A stretch of DNA of 64,000 bases. Origin: Cohnella abietis (GTDB taxonomy: Bacteria > Bacillota > Bacilli > Paenibacillales > Paenibacillaceae). Location of the stretch: positions 1,455,501-1,519,500 of the forward strand of contig NZ_AP019400.1 of NCBI RefSeq assembly GCF_004295585.1, written 5' to 3'. The stretch's first letter is position 1, and each line of letters starts with the position of its first letter. Positions 28,831-38,285 of this stretch are shown one piece after another. The position numbers were made by a program, and so were the translations under genes. The notes under the pieces were generated by a model. That model was not told the DNA's origin. It did not search any database and was given only the letters and a program-made list of their open reading frames with translations.

Positions 28831-29811
28831 ATGAATGATGAAGTAGCAGGCTTTCAAACGATGGAATGTATTAAACAAGAATTAGCAATCATTGCGAAGG
28901 TTATTCCTCGAGGCTCCCAAATCGTCTATTTGGATTATCCCGTCTATGACAATATTGGCGATTTGCTCATTATGAAGGGAACGGAAGCCTTCTTCAGCGA
29001 TTATGGCATTAAAGTCCGCAAAAGATATTCTTATGTTAATTTCCGTTCTAACTTAAAGGTGCCAGAGGATTGGATCATCGTCTGCCAAGGCGGGGGCAAC
29101 TTTGGAGACACGTATCCTCATCATCAGCAATTGAGGGAGAAGGCTGTGAAGGCTTTTCCACGTAACCGTATCGTTATATTGCCACAAACCATATATTTCA
29201 AGGATGCAATAGAAGAGAGACGCTCCTTACAATGCTTTAGCACGCATTCAGATCTTCATCTCTTTGTCAGAGACAACAATTCTTATTTAACAGCTAGTTG
29301 CTTGATAGATAACGTTTATTTGTCCCCTGATATGGCTCATCAGTTATATCCACTTCCATCGACTCCTTCGAAAACTAAGCTTAAGCTAGCATTGCTCAGA
29401 AACGATAAAGAGGTGCGCCAGCAGGAGGTCAGCATCTCGTATGATAGAGCATTGGATTGGCCGCAGCTGTTCTCTGCTTGGGATCATTGGTTCATTAAAC
29501 AAATGATCAGATTCTATTCTCTCGATCGACGGGTAGGGAATATTATACCGCTACAGCCTCTATGGTATTTCCTAGCTAATAAATATATTGGCAGAGCTGT
29601 CGCTTTATTTAATCAGTATGACCAAATCGTGACCTCAAGGCTGCACGGGCATATTCTTTCCTGCCTCATGGACAAGCCCAATCTGTTGCTAGATAACAGC
29701 TACGGAAAAAATATGAGCTATTATCGGCTATGGACTCACAGATTGGAGGAGTTATCCATTGACGCATCTACAGAGAATAACGTTGTCTATATGCACTCGA
29801 AATCGTCATGA
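28831..29811 (+). CDS. Polysaccharide pyruvyl transferase family protein
   Basis: 326 residues. VYDNIGDLLIMKGTEAFF, IIVCQGGGNFGDTYPHHQQLREKAV and VTSRLHGHILSCLMDKPNLLLDNSYGK are signature regions of the PssM/CsaB/WcaK pyruvyl transferase family. These enzymes add a pyruvate ketal from PEP to sugar residues, giving the polymer negative charge. In Paenibacillaceae such ketals can also be SLH-binding sites. ATG 28831 follows GGGAGGG. It is the first gene of an eleven-gene operon. Confidence 0.8.
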   Translation: MNDEVAGFQTMECIKQELAIIAKVIPRGSQIVYLDYPVYDNIGDLLIMKGTEAFFSDYGIKVRKRYSYVNFRSNLKVPEDWIIVCQGGGNFGDTYPHHQQLREKAVKAFPRNRIVILPQTIYFKDAIEERRSLQCFSTHSDLHLFVRDNNSYLTASCLIDNVYLSPDMAHQLYPLPSTPSKTKLKLALLRNDKEVRQQEVSISYDRALDWPQLFSAWDHWFIKQMIRFYSLDRRVGNIIPLQPLWYFLANKYIGRAVALFNQYDQIVTSRLHGHILSCLMDKPNLLLDNSYGKNMSYYRLWTHRLEELSIDASTENNVVYMHSKSS

Positions 29812-30718
29812 GGATCTAGAGAGATGTATCCATTCTATCTCCATGCAGAATCCACAATTTCCTGTTGAGGTTCTCATCGTAGACGATGGGGAAATACCCG
29901 AAACTTTACTTACAGATTTTGAAATAATACTGAGCAATCCTAATTTTGAACTTCACTATTATAAGAAACAAATACCTGGACTCATACACTCAAGGGTAGA
30001 GACGATAAGATTAGCAAAGCATGAAGTTATTCTATTTCTGGATGATGATGTGGAGCTAGCTAGTGGCTATCTAGATCGTCTAATGGATTTGTATAATCGG
30101 TATCCCGATGCTGCTGGGGTTGGGGGCAGGGATGTCCTTCTAGGCACAAGCTTTATTTGGAGGATGTTCTGCAAGGTGTTCTTGTATGGCTCGAATAAAC
30201 CCGGCAAACTCTCGTTAAGTGGATACGGTGGCTCAATGACCTTATGGTGTTTAATGAAAGAGCCTTTCCAGACGGAATATTTGGTCGGGTGCAATATGTC
30301 GTTTCGAAGAGGCGCGTTGCTAGATTTACAGCCTGTACCTTGGTTGATCGGCTATAGCGTAGGAGAAGATCTCTATTTGACACAGGTTGCTAGGTGTTAT
30401 GGGCAGGTATGGTTGGATCCCGATTTGAAGGTTATCCATCATCAATCCTCTCAGTCCAGAGATAAGGTGAAGCAGGTCGCGTACTCGGATATCGTGAATC
30501 ATTATTACCTTCTCCGAGAAAACGGTAGCGCATTCTGGCGTTATATATGTCTTCTATGGACTTCTATAGGTCTCCTCATCAGGTCAATGCTTCGCAAGGC
30601 ACACCGTCCGAAGCGGTCTGGGTATTGGAGCGGGCTCAAGTTTGTTATTACGCGTTACCGTGGGAGGTTTACACATGAGACTGTCGTTAATCATGGGAAA
30701 GAACAAACGTACCGTTGA
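29759..30718 (+). CDS. Glycosyltransferase family 2 protein
   Basis: A 319-residue GT-A enzyme. LSICTRNRHEDLERCIHSI, VLIVDDGE and ILFLDDDVELASGYLDRLM (the DXD-type metal site) are clear, and VGCNMSFRRGALLDL is the acceptor-loop region. TTG 29759 lies 8 nt after GGAGGA (29745-29750), so the gene starts 53 bp inside the upstream gene. A hydrophobic patch near 260-285 may be membrane associated. Confidence 0.8.
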   Translation: MTHLQRITLSICTRNRHEDLERCIHSISMQNPQFPVEVLIVDDGEIPETLLTDFEIILSNPNFELHYYKKQIPGLIHSRVETIRLAKHEVILFLDDDVELASGYLDRLMDLYNRYPDAAGVGGRDVLLGTSFIWRMFCKVFLYGSNKPGKLSLSGYGGSMTLWCLMKEPFQTEYLVGCNMSFRRGALLDLQPVPWLIGYSVGEDLYLTQVARCYGQVWLDPDLKVIHHQSSQSRDKVKQVAYSDIVNHYYLLRENGSAFWRYICLLWTSIGLLIRSMLRKAHRPKRSGYWSGLKFVITRYRGRFTHETVVNHGKEQTYR

Positions 30719-30742
30719 GGGTTCTCAATCTAGAGGCCTGAG

Positions 30743-31831
30743 ATGAACATTTATATTAACGCTCGTTTCTTAACTCAATCCGTTACGGGAGTGCAGAGAT
30801 ACGCAATAGAGCTTGTAAAGCATTGGGATCAATTGCTTGAAGAGAGCAGAGATGACAGGGAACAGTTTTCCATCACATTATTAGCCCCTCGGAAGATCAT
30901 TCACAAGCTAGAGCTCAAGCACATTAAGGTCAAGCAAACAGGTACATTCGGTGGGCACCCTTGGGAACAGCTCGTACTGCCTTACTATGCTAGAAAAGGG
31001 CTGCTAATTAATTTATGTAATACCGGCCCTTTACTTATGAGAAATCAGATCGTGACGATTCATGACATGGCCGTGTTTGAATATCCGAAATCCTATTCGT
31101 TCTTATTTCGGAATGCTTACAAAATCATTCAAAAGGCTTTAGGAATTCGTGCGCTCCGAATTATGACGGTGTCGAAATTTTCTAAATCTCAGCTCATGGC
31201 GCATTGTCGGATTAAGGAAAATAAGATTAGCGTGGTTGAGCTAGGTAAAGAGCATATGCAAAGGCTGGAGCCTGATAGGGAATGGCTCAATCATCACCAG
31301 CTAGCTAAGCAAAATTATCTGTTGGCCGTCAGTAGCATGAATCCCAGCAAGAATTTCTCTAACATCGTGAGAGCGATCGAAATGCTTGAAGGAGTCGACT
31401 ACCAAATCGTAATCGCGGGTGGCACGAATGGTAAGGTTTTTAGTGCAGCTGGACTGCCGCATTCGGACAAAGTGAAGCTGTTAGGTTATGTCACGGATAG
31501 GCAGCTGAAGGCACTTTATGAAGGGGCCGCCTGCTTCTTGTTTCCTTCTATATACGAAGGATTTGGGCTTCCTCCCTTAGAGGCTATGACATGCGGAACA
31601 CCAGTAATTGTCTCTCGTTCTGCCTCACTGCCTGAGGTATGCGGGGAAGCAACGATCTATTGCAACCCTAATGATCCAACGGATATTGCTTCGAAAATTA
31701 GTCAGGTAATGAAAGATACACATCTTCGTCAGTCGTTAAGTGTTAAAGGATTGGAACGCGCATCCGGATTTAGCTGGGAAAAGTGTGCACGACAAAGCTG
31801 GGATGTCGTCAAGGAGGTTGTTCAAGCGTGA
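30743..31831 (+). CDS. Glycosyltransferase family 4 protein
   Basis: A 362-residue GT-B enzyme beginning [23 protein letters not shown], the RfbU/mannosyltransferase-like start. The donor site is [38 protein letters not shown], with both EX7E glutamates. The stop overlaps the next start (GTGA). Donor is probably a GDP- or UDP-sugar; mannose is typical for this subfamily but is not proven. Confidence 0.85.
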   Translation: MNIYINARFLTQSVTGVQRYAIELVKHWDQLLEESRDDREQFSITLLAPRKIIHKLELKHIKVKQTGTFGGHPWEQLVLPYYARKGLLINLCNTGPLLMRNQIVTIHDMAVFEYPKSYSFLFRNAYKIIQKALGIRALRIMTVSKFSKSQLMAHCRIKENKISVVELGKEHMQRLEPDREWLNHHQLAKQNYLLAVSSMNPSKNFSNIVRAIEMLEGVDYQIVIAGGTNGKVFSAAGLPHSDKVKLLGYVTDRQLKALYEGAACFLFPSIYEGFGLPPLEAMTCGTPVIVSRSASLPEVCGEATIYCNPNDPTDIASKISQVMKDTHLRQSLSVKGLERASGFSWEKCARQSWDVVKEVVQA

Positions 31832-32991
31832 AAGTAGCAATCGTTCATGATTGGTTAGTTGTTTACGCGGGTGCTGAGAAGGTTCTGGAACAGCTTTTGA
31901 AGCTGTATCCTGACGCGGATTTATTCAGTATTGTAGACTTTCTCCCGTGTGATGAGAGGAAGTTCATCCGTAACAAGCCTGTTCATACTTCCTTTATTCA
32001 GAAGCTTCCCTTTGCTAAAAGTAAATTTCGTCACTACTTGTCCTTAATGCCTTACGCCATAGAGCAATTCGATTTATCACAATATGAGCTCATCATCTCC
32101 AGCTCTTATGCGGTAGCCAAAGGAGTAATTACGGGTCCTGATCAATTGCATATTTCCTATGTGCATACTCCAATACGATACGCTTGGGATATGCAGCATC
32201 AATATTTGAAGGATTCTGGACTGACGAAAGGCTTGAGGGCTGGCTTTGCAAAATGGATGCTCCATCGTATGCGGCTGTGGGACAGCCGTACCGCCAATGG
32301 AGTTAACTCTTTAATTGCCAACTCGCAATATATTGCCAATCGAATTTGGAAGGTTTATCGCCGCCATTCCACGGTCATTTATCCTCCCGTAGATATTGAG
32401 GGCTTCATGCTTCAAGAAAACAAGCAGGATTATTATGTAACGGCCTCGCGAATGGTCCCCTACAAGAAAATAGAGCTTATTGTTGAAGCCTTCTCTACTC
32501 TCCCGGATAAGAAGCTCATCGTTATAGGAGATGGACCTGAATATGCCAGAATTAAGGCAAAGGCCAAGCCAAACATTACCTTGCTAGGTTATCAGCCATT
32601 CGACCAGCTGAAGAAGTACATTCAAGATGCTAAAGCTTTTGTATTCGCAGCAGAAGAGGACTTTGGCATAGCACCGGTGGAGGCACAATCGTGTGGAACA
32701 CCAGTGATTGCCTATGGTAAGGGCGGAGCCCTAGAAACAGTAAGGGGCTTGGATGAGGAGTCACCTACAGGAGTGTTCTTCTTTCAACAGACCGTTCCTT
32801 CACTGGTGGAAGCGATAGCTGCATTTGAATTGAACGAGCACCGTATATCTCATCGGGACTGTCGTGACAATGCCTTACGGTTTTCCGCGGATGTATTCCG
32901 GGAGCATTTCAAGCAGCATGTACTGGAGCAGCAAGGCAATTGGAAGAGGGAGGTTGGCCATGGGACAAGAAGAGAAGCAAATTCATATTGA
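31828..32991 (+). CDS. Glycosyltransferase family 4 protein (WbaZ-like)
   Basis: A 387-residue protein starting [23 protein letters not shown], with HISYVHTPIRYAWDMQHQYL, YYVTASRMVPYKKIELIVEAF and AEEDFGIAPVEAQSCGTPVIAYGKGGALE. These are typical of the WbaZ/mannosyltransferase branch of GT4. GTG 31828 follows AAGGAGG at 31811-31817. It overlaps the previous gene by 4 bp and the next by 32 bp. Confidence 0.85.
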   Translation: MKVAIVHDWLVVYAGAEKVLEQLLKLYPDADLFSIVDFLPCDERKFIRNKPVHTSFIQKLPFAKSKFRHYLSLMPYAIEQFDLSQYELIISSSYAVAKGVITGPDQLHISYVHTPIRYAWDMQHQYLKDSGLTKGLRAGFAKWMLHRMRLWDSRTANGVNSLIANSQYIANRIWKVYRRHSTVIYPPVDIEGFMLQENKQDYYVTASRMVPYKKIELIVEAFSTLPDKKLIVIGDGPEYARIKAKAKPNITLLGYQPFDQLKKYIQDAKAFVFAAEEDFGIAPVEAQSCGTPVIAYGKGGALETVRGLDEESPTGVFFFQQTVPSLVEAIAAFELNEHRISHRDCRDNALRFSADVFREHFKQHVLEQQGNWKREVGHGTRREANSY

Positions 32992-34228
32992 TAAAGTCGT
33001 TGTCGAGGGAAACAACACGATTCGCTGCTCCGTGAAATATGGCTCAAAGGTTAGCTCTTTCTTCTCCGGTGAGGACTTCTTCGTAGAGTACGACAAAGAT
33101 ATTAGCAAGGTGCCTCCCGGAATTCTAGTCATTCCCTTGCTTGCCAATCTATGTCCCGTAGCGTGGGTTGCTGGAGCCGACGTGTATGTTGAGCAGCTTG
33201 ATAGACAATTTTACGATAGCTTGAGGAAGGCTCAGCGCTCCTTTAATATTTTGTACCCCCGCCTCAAGTTTACGGGAGATATTCATGTGGGAGGGCTGAG
33301 TGAGGATATTCCTCCCACTGAGCCTTCAAGGTGTGCTGCTTTTTTCAGTGGGGGAGTCGATTCTCTGGGAACCTTCCTTCAAAGAAAGGAAGAGAATCCG
33401 TATTTCATTACGGTGTGGGGAGCTGACATTCGCATTGATCAAGCGGACATATGGGGTGAAGTTAAGCGGGATAACGAAGCTTTCGGCATAGCTAATGGTA
33501 TTGAAAGCTTATTTGTTAAATCCAATCTTCGAAAAATAATAAATAATGAGAAAATTTCCTTCAAATATGGAAGGTTCACAAATGGCTGGTGGCCAGGCGT
33601 GCAGCATGGGATCGGATTAGTCGGCTTGATTGCTCCTCTTGCTTATGCGTTAGGGATAAAAAACTTATACGTCCCCTCTGCATTACCTCCCAAAATGGCG
33701 TTGTCGACTCCAGATGGCTCTAATACCTTAATTAATAATCATGTCGAATGGGCAGGCACTAAGGTTAATCTTGATGGGGAAGAGTTCTCGCGACAAGATA
33801 AAGTAGCTTTAATCGCTGAATATATCCGTACCACTGGCGGTCCATTAAAGGTTCGGGTGTGCTGGTCGAACAAGGAATCTGGGAATTGTGGTCGATGCGA
33901 GAAGTGTCTGCGGACCATTGCTGCCTTCCTTGCAGAAGGAATAGATCCTGCAAAAGTCGGCTTTACGATCAGTCAGACAACGTTTGACCTCATTCGGCAG
34001 AAGCTGCCCGGTTGGCTTCCTTTCAACTCATTAAAAATGGAATACTGGGATGAGATTAGAGTACGCAGTATGAAAAATAATCAACTCATTCCGCCAGAAT
34101 TGAGGTCGTTCTTTGATTGGTTTCAGTGCTTAGATATCCCATCGTATATCAAGAAACGTAGCCTGAGGAAAGCAGTAATTAATTTGATTCCGCATCCCTT
34201 GTACTTATATATGAAGAAATGGATATAA
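32960..34228 (+). CDS. QueC-like PP-loop ATPase of unknown function
   Basis: 422 residues. After a 125-residue N-terminal region of no recognised family comes the PP-loop FFSGGVDS (130-135), which activates a carbonyl or carboxyl by adenylation. Near the C terminus Cys301, Cys310, Cys313 and Cys316 form C-x8-C-x2-C-x2-C, the zinc motif of QueC (7-cyano-7-deazaguanine synthase). No queuosine gene is nearby and the protein is almost twice the size of QueC. ATG 32960 follows GAGGGAGG; the longer upstream frame lies in the previous gene. Within a polysaccharide operon it may amidate or otherwise modify a sugar acid or protein; this is inference. Confidence 0.65.
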   Translation: MGQEEKQIHIDKVVVEGNNTIRCSVKYGSKVSSFFSGEDFFVEYDKDISKVPPGILVIPLLANLCPVAWVAGADVYVEQLDRQFYDSLRKAQRSFNILYPRLKFTGDIHVGGLSEDIPPTEPSRCAAFFSGGVDSLGTFLQRKEENPYFITVWGADIRIDQADIWGEVKRDNEAFGIANGIESLFVKSNLRKIINNEKISFKYGRFTNGWWPGVQHGIGLVGLIAPLAYALGIKNLYVPSALPPKMALSTPDGSNTLINNHVEWAGTKVNLDGEEFSRQDKVALIAEYIRTTGGPLKVRVCWSNKESGNCGRCEKCLRTIAAFLAEGIDPAKVGFTISQTTFDLIRQKLPGWLPFNSLKMEYWDEIRVRSMKNNQLIPPELRSFFDWFQCLDIPSYIKKRSLRKAVINLIPHPLYLYMKKWI

Positions 34229-34259
34229 CACCGCACTCTAATCCGAATGAGGGAATGAC

Positions 34260-35726
34260 ATGTCACTAAGAGTTAAGGGTATTACGGCAATGAAATGGTC
34301 CAGCCTATCTACAGTGGTATCCATAGTTATTCAGATCGCCCAGATTGTCATCATTTCTCGGTTACTCAAGCCCGGTGACTACGGCTTGATGGGCATGATT
34401 ATGGTATTCGTCGTTATGGCTGTAGCGATGAATGATCTCGGTATATCTAATGCTATTATTCATAGGCAGAACGTCACGCGTAAAGAGCTGTCCAGCCTGT
34501 ATATTCTCAATCTAGCTGCTGGCGCGACTGCTTGCTTAACGGTATGGCTTCTTGCTCCTGTTGCGGCGTATTTTTACCATGAGCCCAAATTAATTGGACC
34601 GATGCATGTGATGGCTTTTCTTTGTTTTGTGCCATCCATCGGTCAGCAGTTTCAGGTGTTGTTTCAGAAGGAGCTAAAGTTTGATTATTTGGCCAAAGTA
34701 GACATTGCAGCTTATTTGTTCGGGTTTACTGTTGTGCTGATTGGGGCGATTAACGGCTATGGTGTCTATGCCTTAGTCTGGTCACACTTGGCTAATGCGC
34801 TATTGAAATCAATAGCATTGGCCATTGTAGGCTGGCGAAGGTGGAAGCCAAGCTGGCATTTTTCTACGAAGGATCTTAAAGGCTATCTGAGCTTTGGATT
34901 ATATCAAATGGGTACGAATATAACGCAAACCTTCATATCTAACTTGGATTACATGATCTTAGGTCGAATGTTCGGAGCAGAGAAGCTAGGCTATTATACC
35001 TTTGCTTTTCAAATCTGCTCGATGCCCGTCCAGAAGCTGAATCCTCTTTTCTCGCAAATTTCTTTGCCGATTTTGGCCAGAATACAGGATCAGATCGAGC
35101 AGCTACGTAGAGGTTTCCTGAAGATAACTAGTATTGTGAGCTATGTGAATGCACCGATTTACTTGGGATTAATTGTTACCGCGCCATTTCTCGTGCCGCT
35201 TGCCTTCGGAGAGCAATGGACACCAAGTATTCCGCTCATTCAGGTGTTAGCAGGAATGATCCTCATTAGATCTATCATCATGAATACCTCTAGCCTCTTG
35301 TTAGCCAAAGGCAGGGCTGATATTGCTTTTAAGTACACGCTTATTAGCTTGGTCGTCATTTTGCCAGCGCTGACACTGGGGGCTTATGTAGGAGGGGGGA
35401 CAGGTGTTGCTGTTGCTTACTTGCTTGCTCAAGTCGTGTTGTTCGGAATTCACTATCGGATTTCGGTCAATGGCATCTTAGGTGCATGCTTACCCGTCTA
35501 TCTTCGCAGCTTGTCGCCTGGTATTTCTTATAGCTTATTGATGGCTCTTGGGGTGCTAGGGATTGGCCAAATTGTACAATCTTCCTATACCCATATCGTC
35601 ATTGTCTGCTTGCAAATAGCTTTCGGTGCCCTTCTATATGCCGTCTTATTATATCTGTTTAACCGGGGGAAGGTTAAAGAGCTGGCTGCACAATTTATGC
35701 TGAAATATACGAAGAAGCAAGCATAG
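34260..35726 (+). CDS. Wzx/TuaB-type polysaccharide flippase
   Basis: A 488-residue MOP-superfamily exporter. SLRVKGITAMKWSSLSTVVSIVIQIAQIVIISRLLKPGDYGLMGM is the standard start of the PST family, with about 12-14 membrane segments and FQKELKFDYLAKVDIAAYL in the central part. It would flip the lipid-linked repeat unit made by the neighbouring glycosyltransferases. It differs from the MurJ-like flippase at 15626. Confidence 0.85.
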   Translation: MSLRVKGITAMKWSSLSTVVSIVIQIAQIVIISRLLKPGDYGLMGMIMVFVVMAVAMNDLGISNAIIHRQNVTRKELSSLYILNLAAGATACLTVWLLAPVAAYFYHEPKLIGPMHVMAFLCFVPSIGQQFQVLFQKELKFDYLAKVDIAAYLFGFTVVLIGAINGYGVYALVWSHLANALLKSIALAIVGWRRWKPSWHFSTKDLKGYLSFGLYQMGTNITQTFISNLDYMILGRMFGAEKLGYYTFAFQICSMPVQKLNPLFSQISLPILARIQDQIEQLRRGFLKITSIVSYVNAPIYLGLIVTAPFLVPLAFGEQWTPSIPLIQVLAGMILIRSIIMNTSSLLLAKGRADIAFKYTLISLVVILPALTLGAYVGGGTGVAVAYLLAQVVLFGIHYRISVNGILGACLPVYLRSLSPGISYSLLMALGVLGIGQIVQSSYTHIVIVCLQIAFGALLYAVLLYLFNRGKVKELAAQFMLKYTKKQA

Positions 35727-35750
35727 CATAGTAGAGGTGAGGTGAGGGGA

Positions 35751-36935
35751 ATGGAAAGTAAAGAGAAGCCATTGAATATTATGTTCGTCAGCCATACATA
35801 TATTGGCGGCTCATTCGTGGTAGGCTCACATCATTTGGCGCGTGAGCTGTTGAGCTTAGGACACCGTGTTTTACACTTAAGCACATCCATTACCCCTATC
35901 CATCTGCTGCAAATGAAGAAGAAGTCCGTCTCGGATCGTTTCAAGCAGTGGATAAATATTAACAAGCAAGATAAGAACGACCAAATTATACATTGTGTAC
36001 CTTTCTCCTGGGTGCCGTGGAAATTAGCAGGACGTATTTTTCAGAAAACGGGAATAAATTGGTTCGTCCGTTGCATAGCTTTTCCAAGCGTGACCAGGAT
36101 GCTCGCTAATCATCGCTTTACGGAAGTGGATTTGCTACTGATTGATCAGCCCTATTTCGTAGGCATTGAACGATATATAAAAGCGAAGGTTATTGTATAC
36201 AGACCAACAGACAATTACAAAGATATTCTCGATGACCAGACGGTGGAGAGTGCTGAGAAGGAAATTGTTAGCCGAGCTCATGGCATAGTAGCCACATCCG
36301 ATCCTGTATTTCAGAATATTCAGAAATATAAGCCGGAGCTTCCTGGCATTGTTATGGAGAACGGAGTTGAGTTTGAGCATTTCTCGACGGCAGGAGCTGA
36401 GCCTGAAGAGCTAATGCACATCCCGTGGCCACGGGCAATTTATATAGGTGCTGTAGATAATCGGCTAGACATGGAGGCTATTAAGCAGCTGGCGGAGGCG
36501 CGCAAGGATTTGAGCATCATCGTCATCGGTCCCCATCTCCCGTCCTCATCCCTATCTACGAGTCCGAATGTTCACATGCTTGGCGCAAAGCCTTACTCTC
36601 AGTTACCTGCGTTTTTACATCATGCGACTCTAGCGCTTCTACCGATGTCCAACCATGCCGCGAATGCAGGCAGAAGCCCGATGAAGCTGTATGAATATGC
36701 AGCAGCGGGGCTCCCTACAGTCGTAACAGCTACTCCTGAGCTTCTTAGAAGAACAGATCATTTTCTTTACTTCTACAAGGACAAGCAGGAGTTTATCGCA
36801 CAAGTGAACGATGTTCTTAAGAAGCTAGCTAACAACGAAATCTCGAAGAGCAAAATTATTCATGAGGCTAGAAAACAATCTTGGGAAGCAAAGGCCGAGC
36901 AGCTTCTAGCTTTCGGCAGTAGTCTGGGGGGATGA
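35751..36935 (+). CDS. Glycosyltransferase (GT-B, GT4-like)
   Basis: About 394 residues. NIMFVSHTYIGGSFVVGSHHLARELL is the acceptor-domain start. VIVYRPTDNYKD, GIVATSDPVF, AIYIGAVDNRLDMEAIKQLAE and LALLPMSNHAANAGRSPMKLYEYAAAGLPTVVTATPEL make up the donor domain in the style of TuaH-like and teichuronic-acid glycosyltransferases. ATG 35751 is 8 nt after GAGGTGAGG (35734-35742). It ends 3 bp before the UDP-glucose dehydrogenase gene. Confidence 0.8.
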   Translation: MESKEKPLNIMFVSHTYIGGSFVVGSHHLARELLSLGHRVLHLSTSITPIHLLQMKKKSVSDRFKQWININKQDKNDQIIHCVPFSWVPWKLAGRIFQKTGINWFVRCIAFPSVTRMLANHRFTEVDLLLIDQPYFVGIERYIKAKVIVYRPTDNYKDILDDQTVESAEKEIVSRAHGIVATSDPVFQNIQKYKPELPGIVMENGVEFEHFSTAGAEPEELMHIPWPRAIYIGAVDNRLDMEAIKQLAEARKDLSIIVIGPHLPSSSLSTSPNVHMLGAKPYSQLPAFLHHATLALLPMSNHAANAGRSPMKLYEYAAAGLPTVVTATPELLRRTDHFLYFYKDKQEFIAQVNDVLKKLANNEISKSKIIHEARKQSWEAKAEQLLAFGSSLGG

Positions 36936-36938
36936 GCG

Positions 36939-38285
36939 ATGAAGCTGACCATTATAGGAACCGGGTATGTCGGACTAGTATCGGGCGTTTGCTTTGCGGA
37001 TCTAGGTAATCATGTCACATGCGTAGATAAGGAAGAAGGGAAGATAGAGAAGCTGCAGCAGGGAGAAATTCCGATATATGAGCCAGGCTTGCAGGAGCTA
37101 CTACGTATTAATGCGGATGCCGGTAGGCTGTCATTTACAACCGATTTAACTAACGCAGTCAGGAATGCGGAGCTTATCATTATTGCAGTAGGAACTCCAT
37201 CTATGGCTGGTGGAGAAGCCAATATGAGCTATATTTATAGAGCTGCAAGAAGCATAGGGGAAGCCATGAACGGCTACAAAATAATTATGATTAAGAGCAC
37301 GGTTCCCGTCGGTACGAACGAGAAAATTAAAGCCATTATTGCTGAGTGCTCCAGCTATCCTTTCGATGTAGTAGCTGTACCTGAATTTCTTCGAGAGGGC
37401 TCAGCCGTTAAGGATTCATTCCACCCTGATCGCATTATTATCGGTTCTGATAATCCTAAGGCAGCAGCTATTGCGGTCGAGCTGCACCGGGAGCTTACCG
37501 ATAACATACTAGTGACTGATATTCGAAGTGCAGAGATGATTAAATATGCTTCCAATGCTTATTTAGCTACGAGAATTTCATTTATTAATGAGATTGCTAA
37601 CATCTGTGAAAAAGTAGGAGCCGATGTTACAGAAGTAGCGCTTGGCATGGGGCTTGATCAACGAATCGGTTCGTCTTTCCTGAATGCAGGTATCGGTTAC
37701 GGAGGCTCTTGTTTTCCTAAAGACACAAAGGCTCTCATACAGATTGCAGGAAACGTGGATTATGACTTTAAGCTCCTGAAATCAGTTGTAGATGTAAATA
37801 GGGATCAGCGAAATAATGTCATTCAGAAGCTGGAGGAGTTTATAGGGAGCTTAAGAGGGAGGACAATCGCGATATGGGGCCTAGCCTTCAAGCCGAATAC
37901 TGATGATGTTCGCGAAGCTCCCTCGCAGGATATTATTGAGGAATTAGTTCGCAGAGATGTCATAGTAAAAGTGTATGATCCTGTAGCCATGGATAATTTC
38001 CGCAAAGGCTTCGATCACCCTAACATCATTTGGTGCAGCAATGCGATTTCTGCGACGGAGGGAGCGGACGCGTTATGCTTACTAACAGAATGGCCGGAAT
38101 TCGCAGAAATGGACATGAGAGTAGTAGGCAGTAAGATGAATAATGCTGTTCTATTTGACGGTAGGAATGTGTTCAAACGGGAGCTTATTCATCACTTGGA
38201 CTTCCAGTATTATTCGGTAGGCAGGCCTCATCTTAATCGGACGAAGGCAGGTGAGAGAGATCACCGTATTTATGCTGCCGATTAA
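36939..38285 (+). CDS. ugd: UDP-glucose 6-dehydrogenase
   Basis: This enzyme oxidises UDP-glucose to UDP-glucuronate with 2 NAD+. The 448 residues show the full family pattern: IIGTGYVGLVSGVCFADLG, KSTVPVGTNEKI, VPEFLREGSAVKD, and GYGGSCFPKDTKAL with catalytic Cys258 and the following lysine. It indicates that the polymer of this operon contains uronic acid. A GT4 gene overlaps its 3' end by 35 bp. Confidence 0.92.
   Translation: MKLTIIGTGYVGLVSGVCFADLGNHVTCVDKEEGKIEKLQQGEIPIYEPGLQELLRINADAGRLSFTTDLTNAVRNAELIIIAVGTPSMAGGEANMSYIYRAARSIGEAMNGYKIIMIKSTVPVGTNEKIKAIIAECSSYPFDVVAVPEFLREGSAVKDSFHPDRIIIGSDNPKAAAIAVELHRELTDNILVTDIRSAEMIKYASNAYLATRISFINEIANICEKVGADVTEVALGMGLDQRIGSSFLNAGIGYGGSCFPKDTKALIQIAGNVDYDFKLLKSVVDVNRDQRNNVIQKLEEFIGSLRGRTIAIWGLAFKPNTDDVREAPSQDIIEELVRRDVIVKVYDPVAMDNFRKGFDHPNIIWCSNAISATEGADALCLLTEWPEFAEMDMRVVGSKMNNAVLFDGRNVFKRELIHHLDFQYYSVGRPHLNRTKAGERDHRIYAAD

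Noticed and set aside
32960..34228. QueC-like gene as part of a Qat or CBASS antiphage system
   Set aside because: No partner (QatA, QatB, QatD, nucleotide cyclase or E1/E2-like gene) is nearby; all neighbours are glycan genes.
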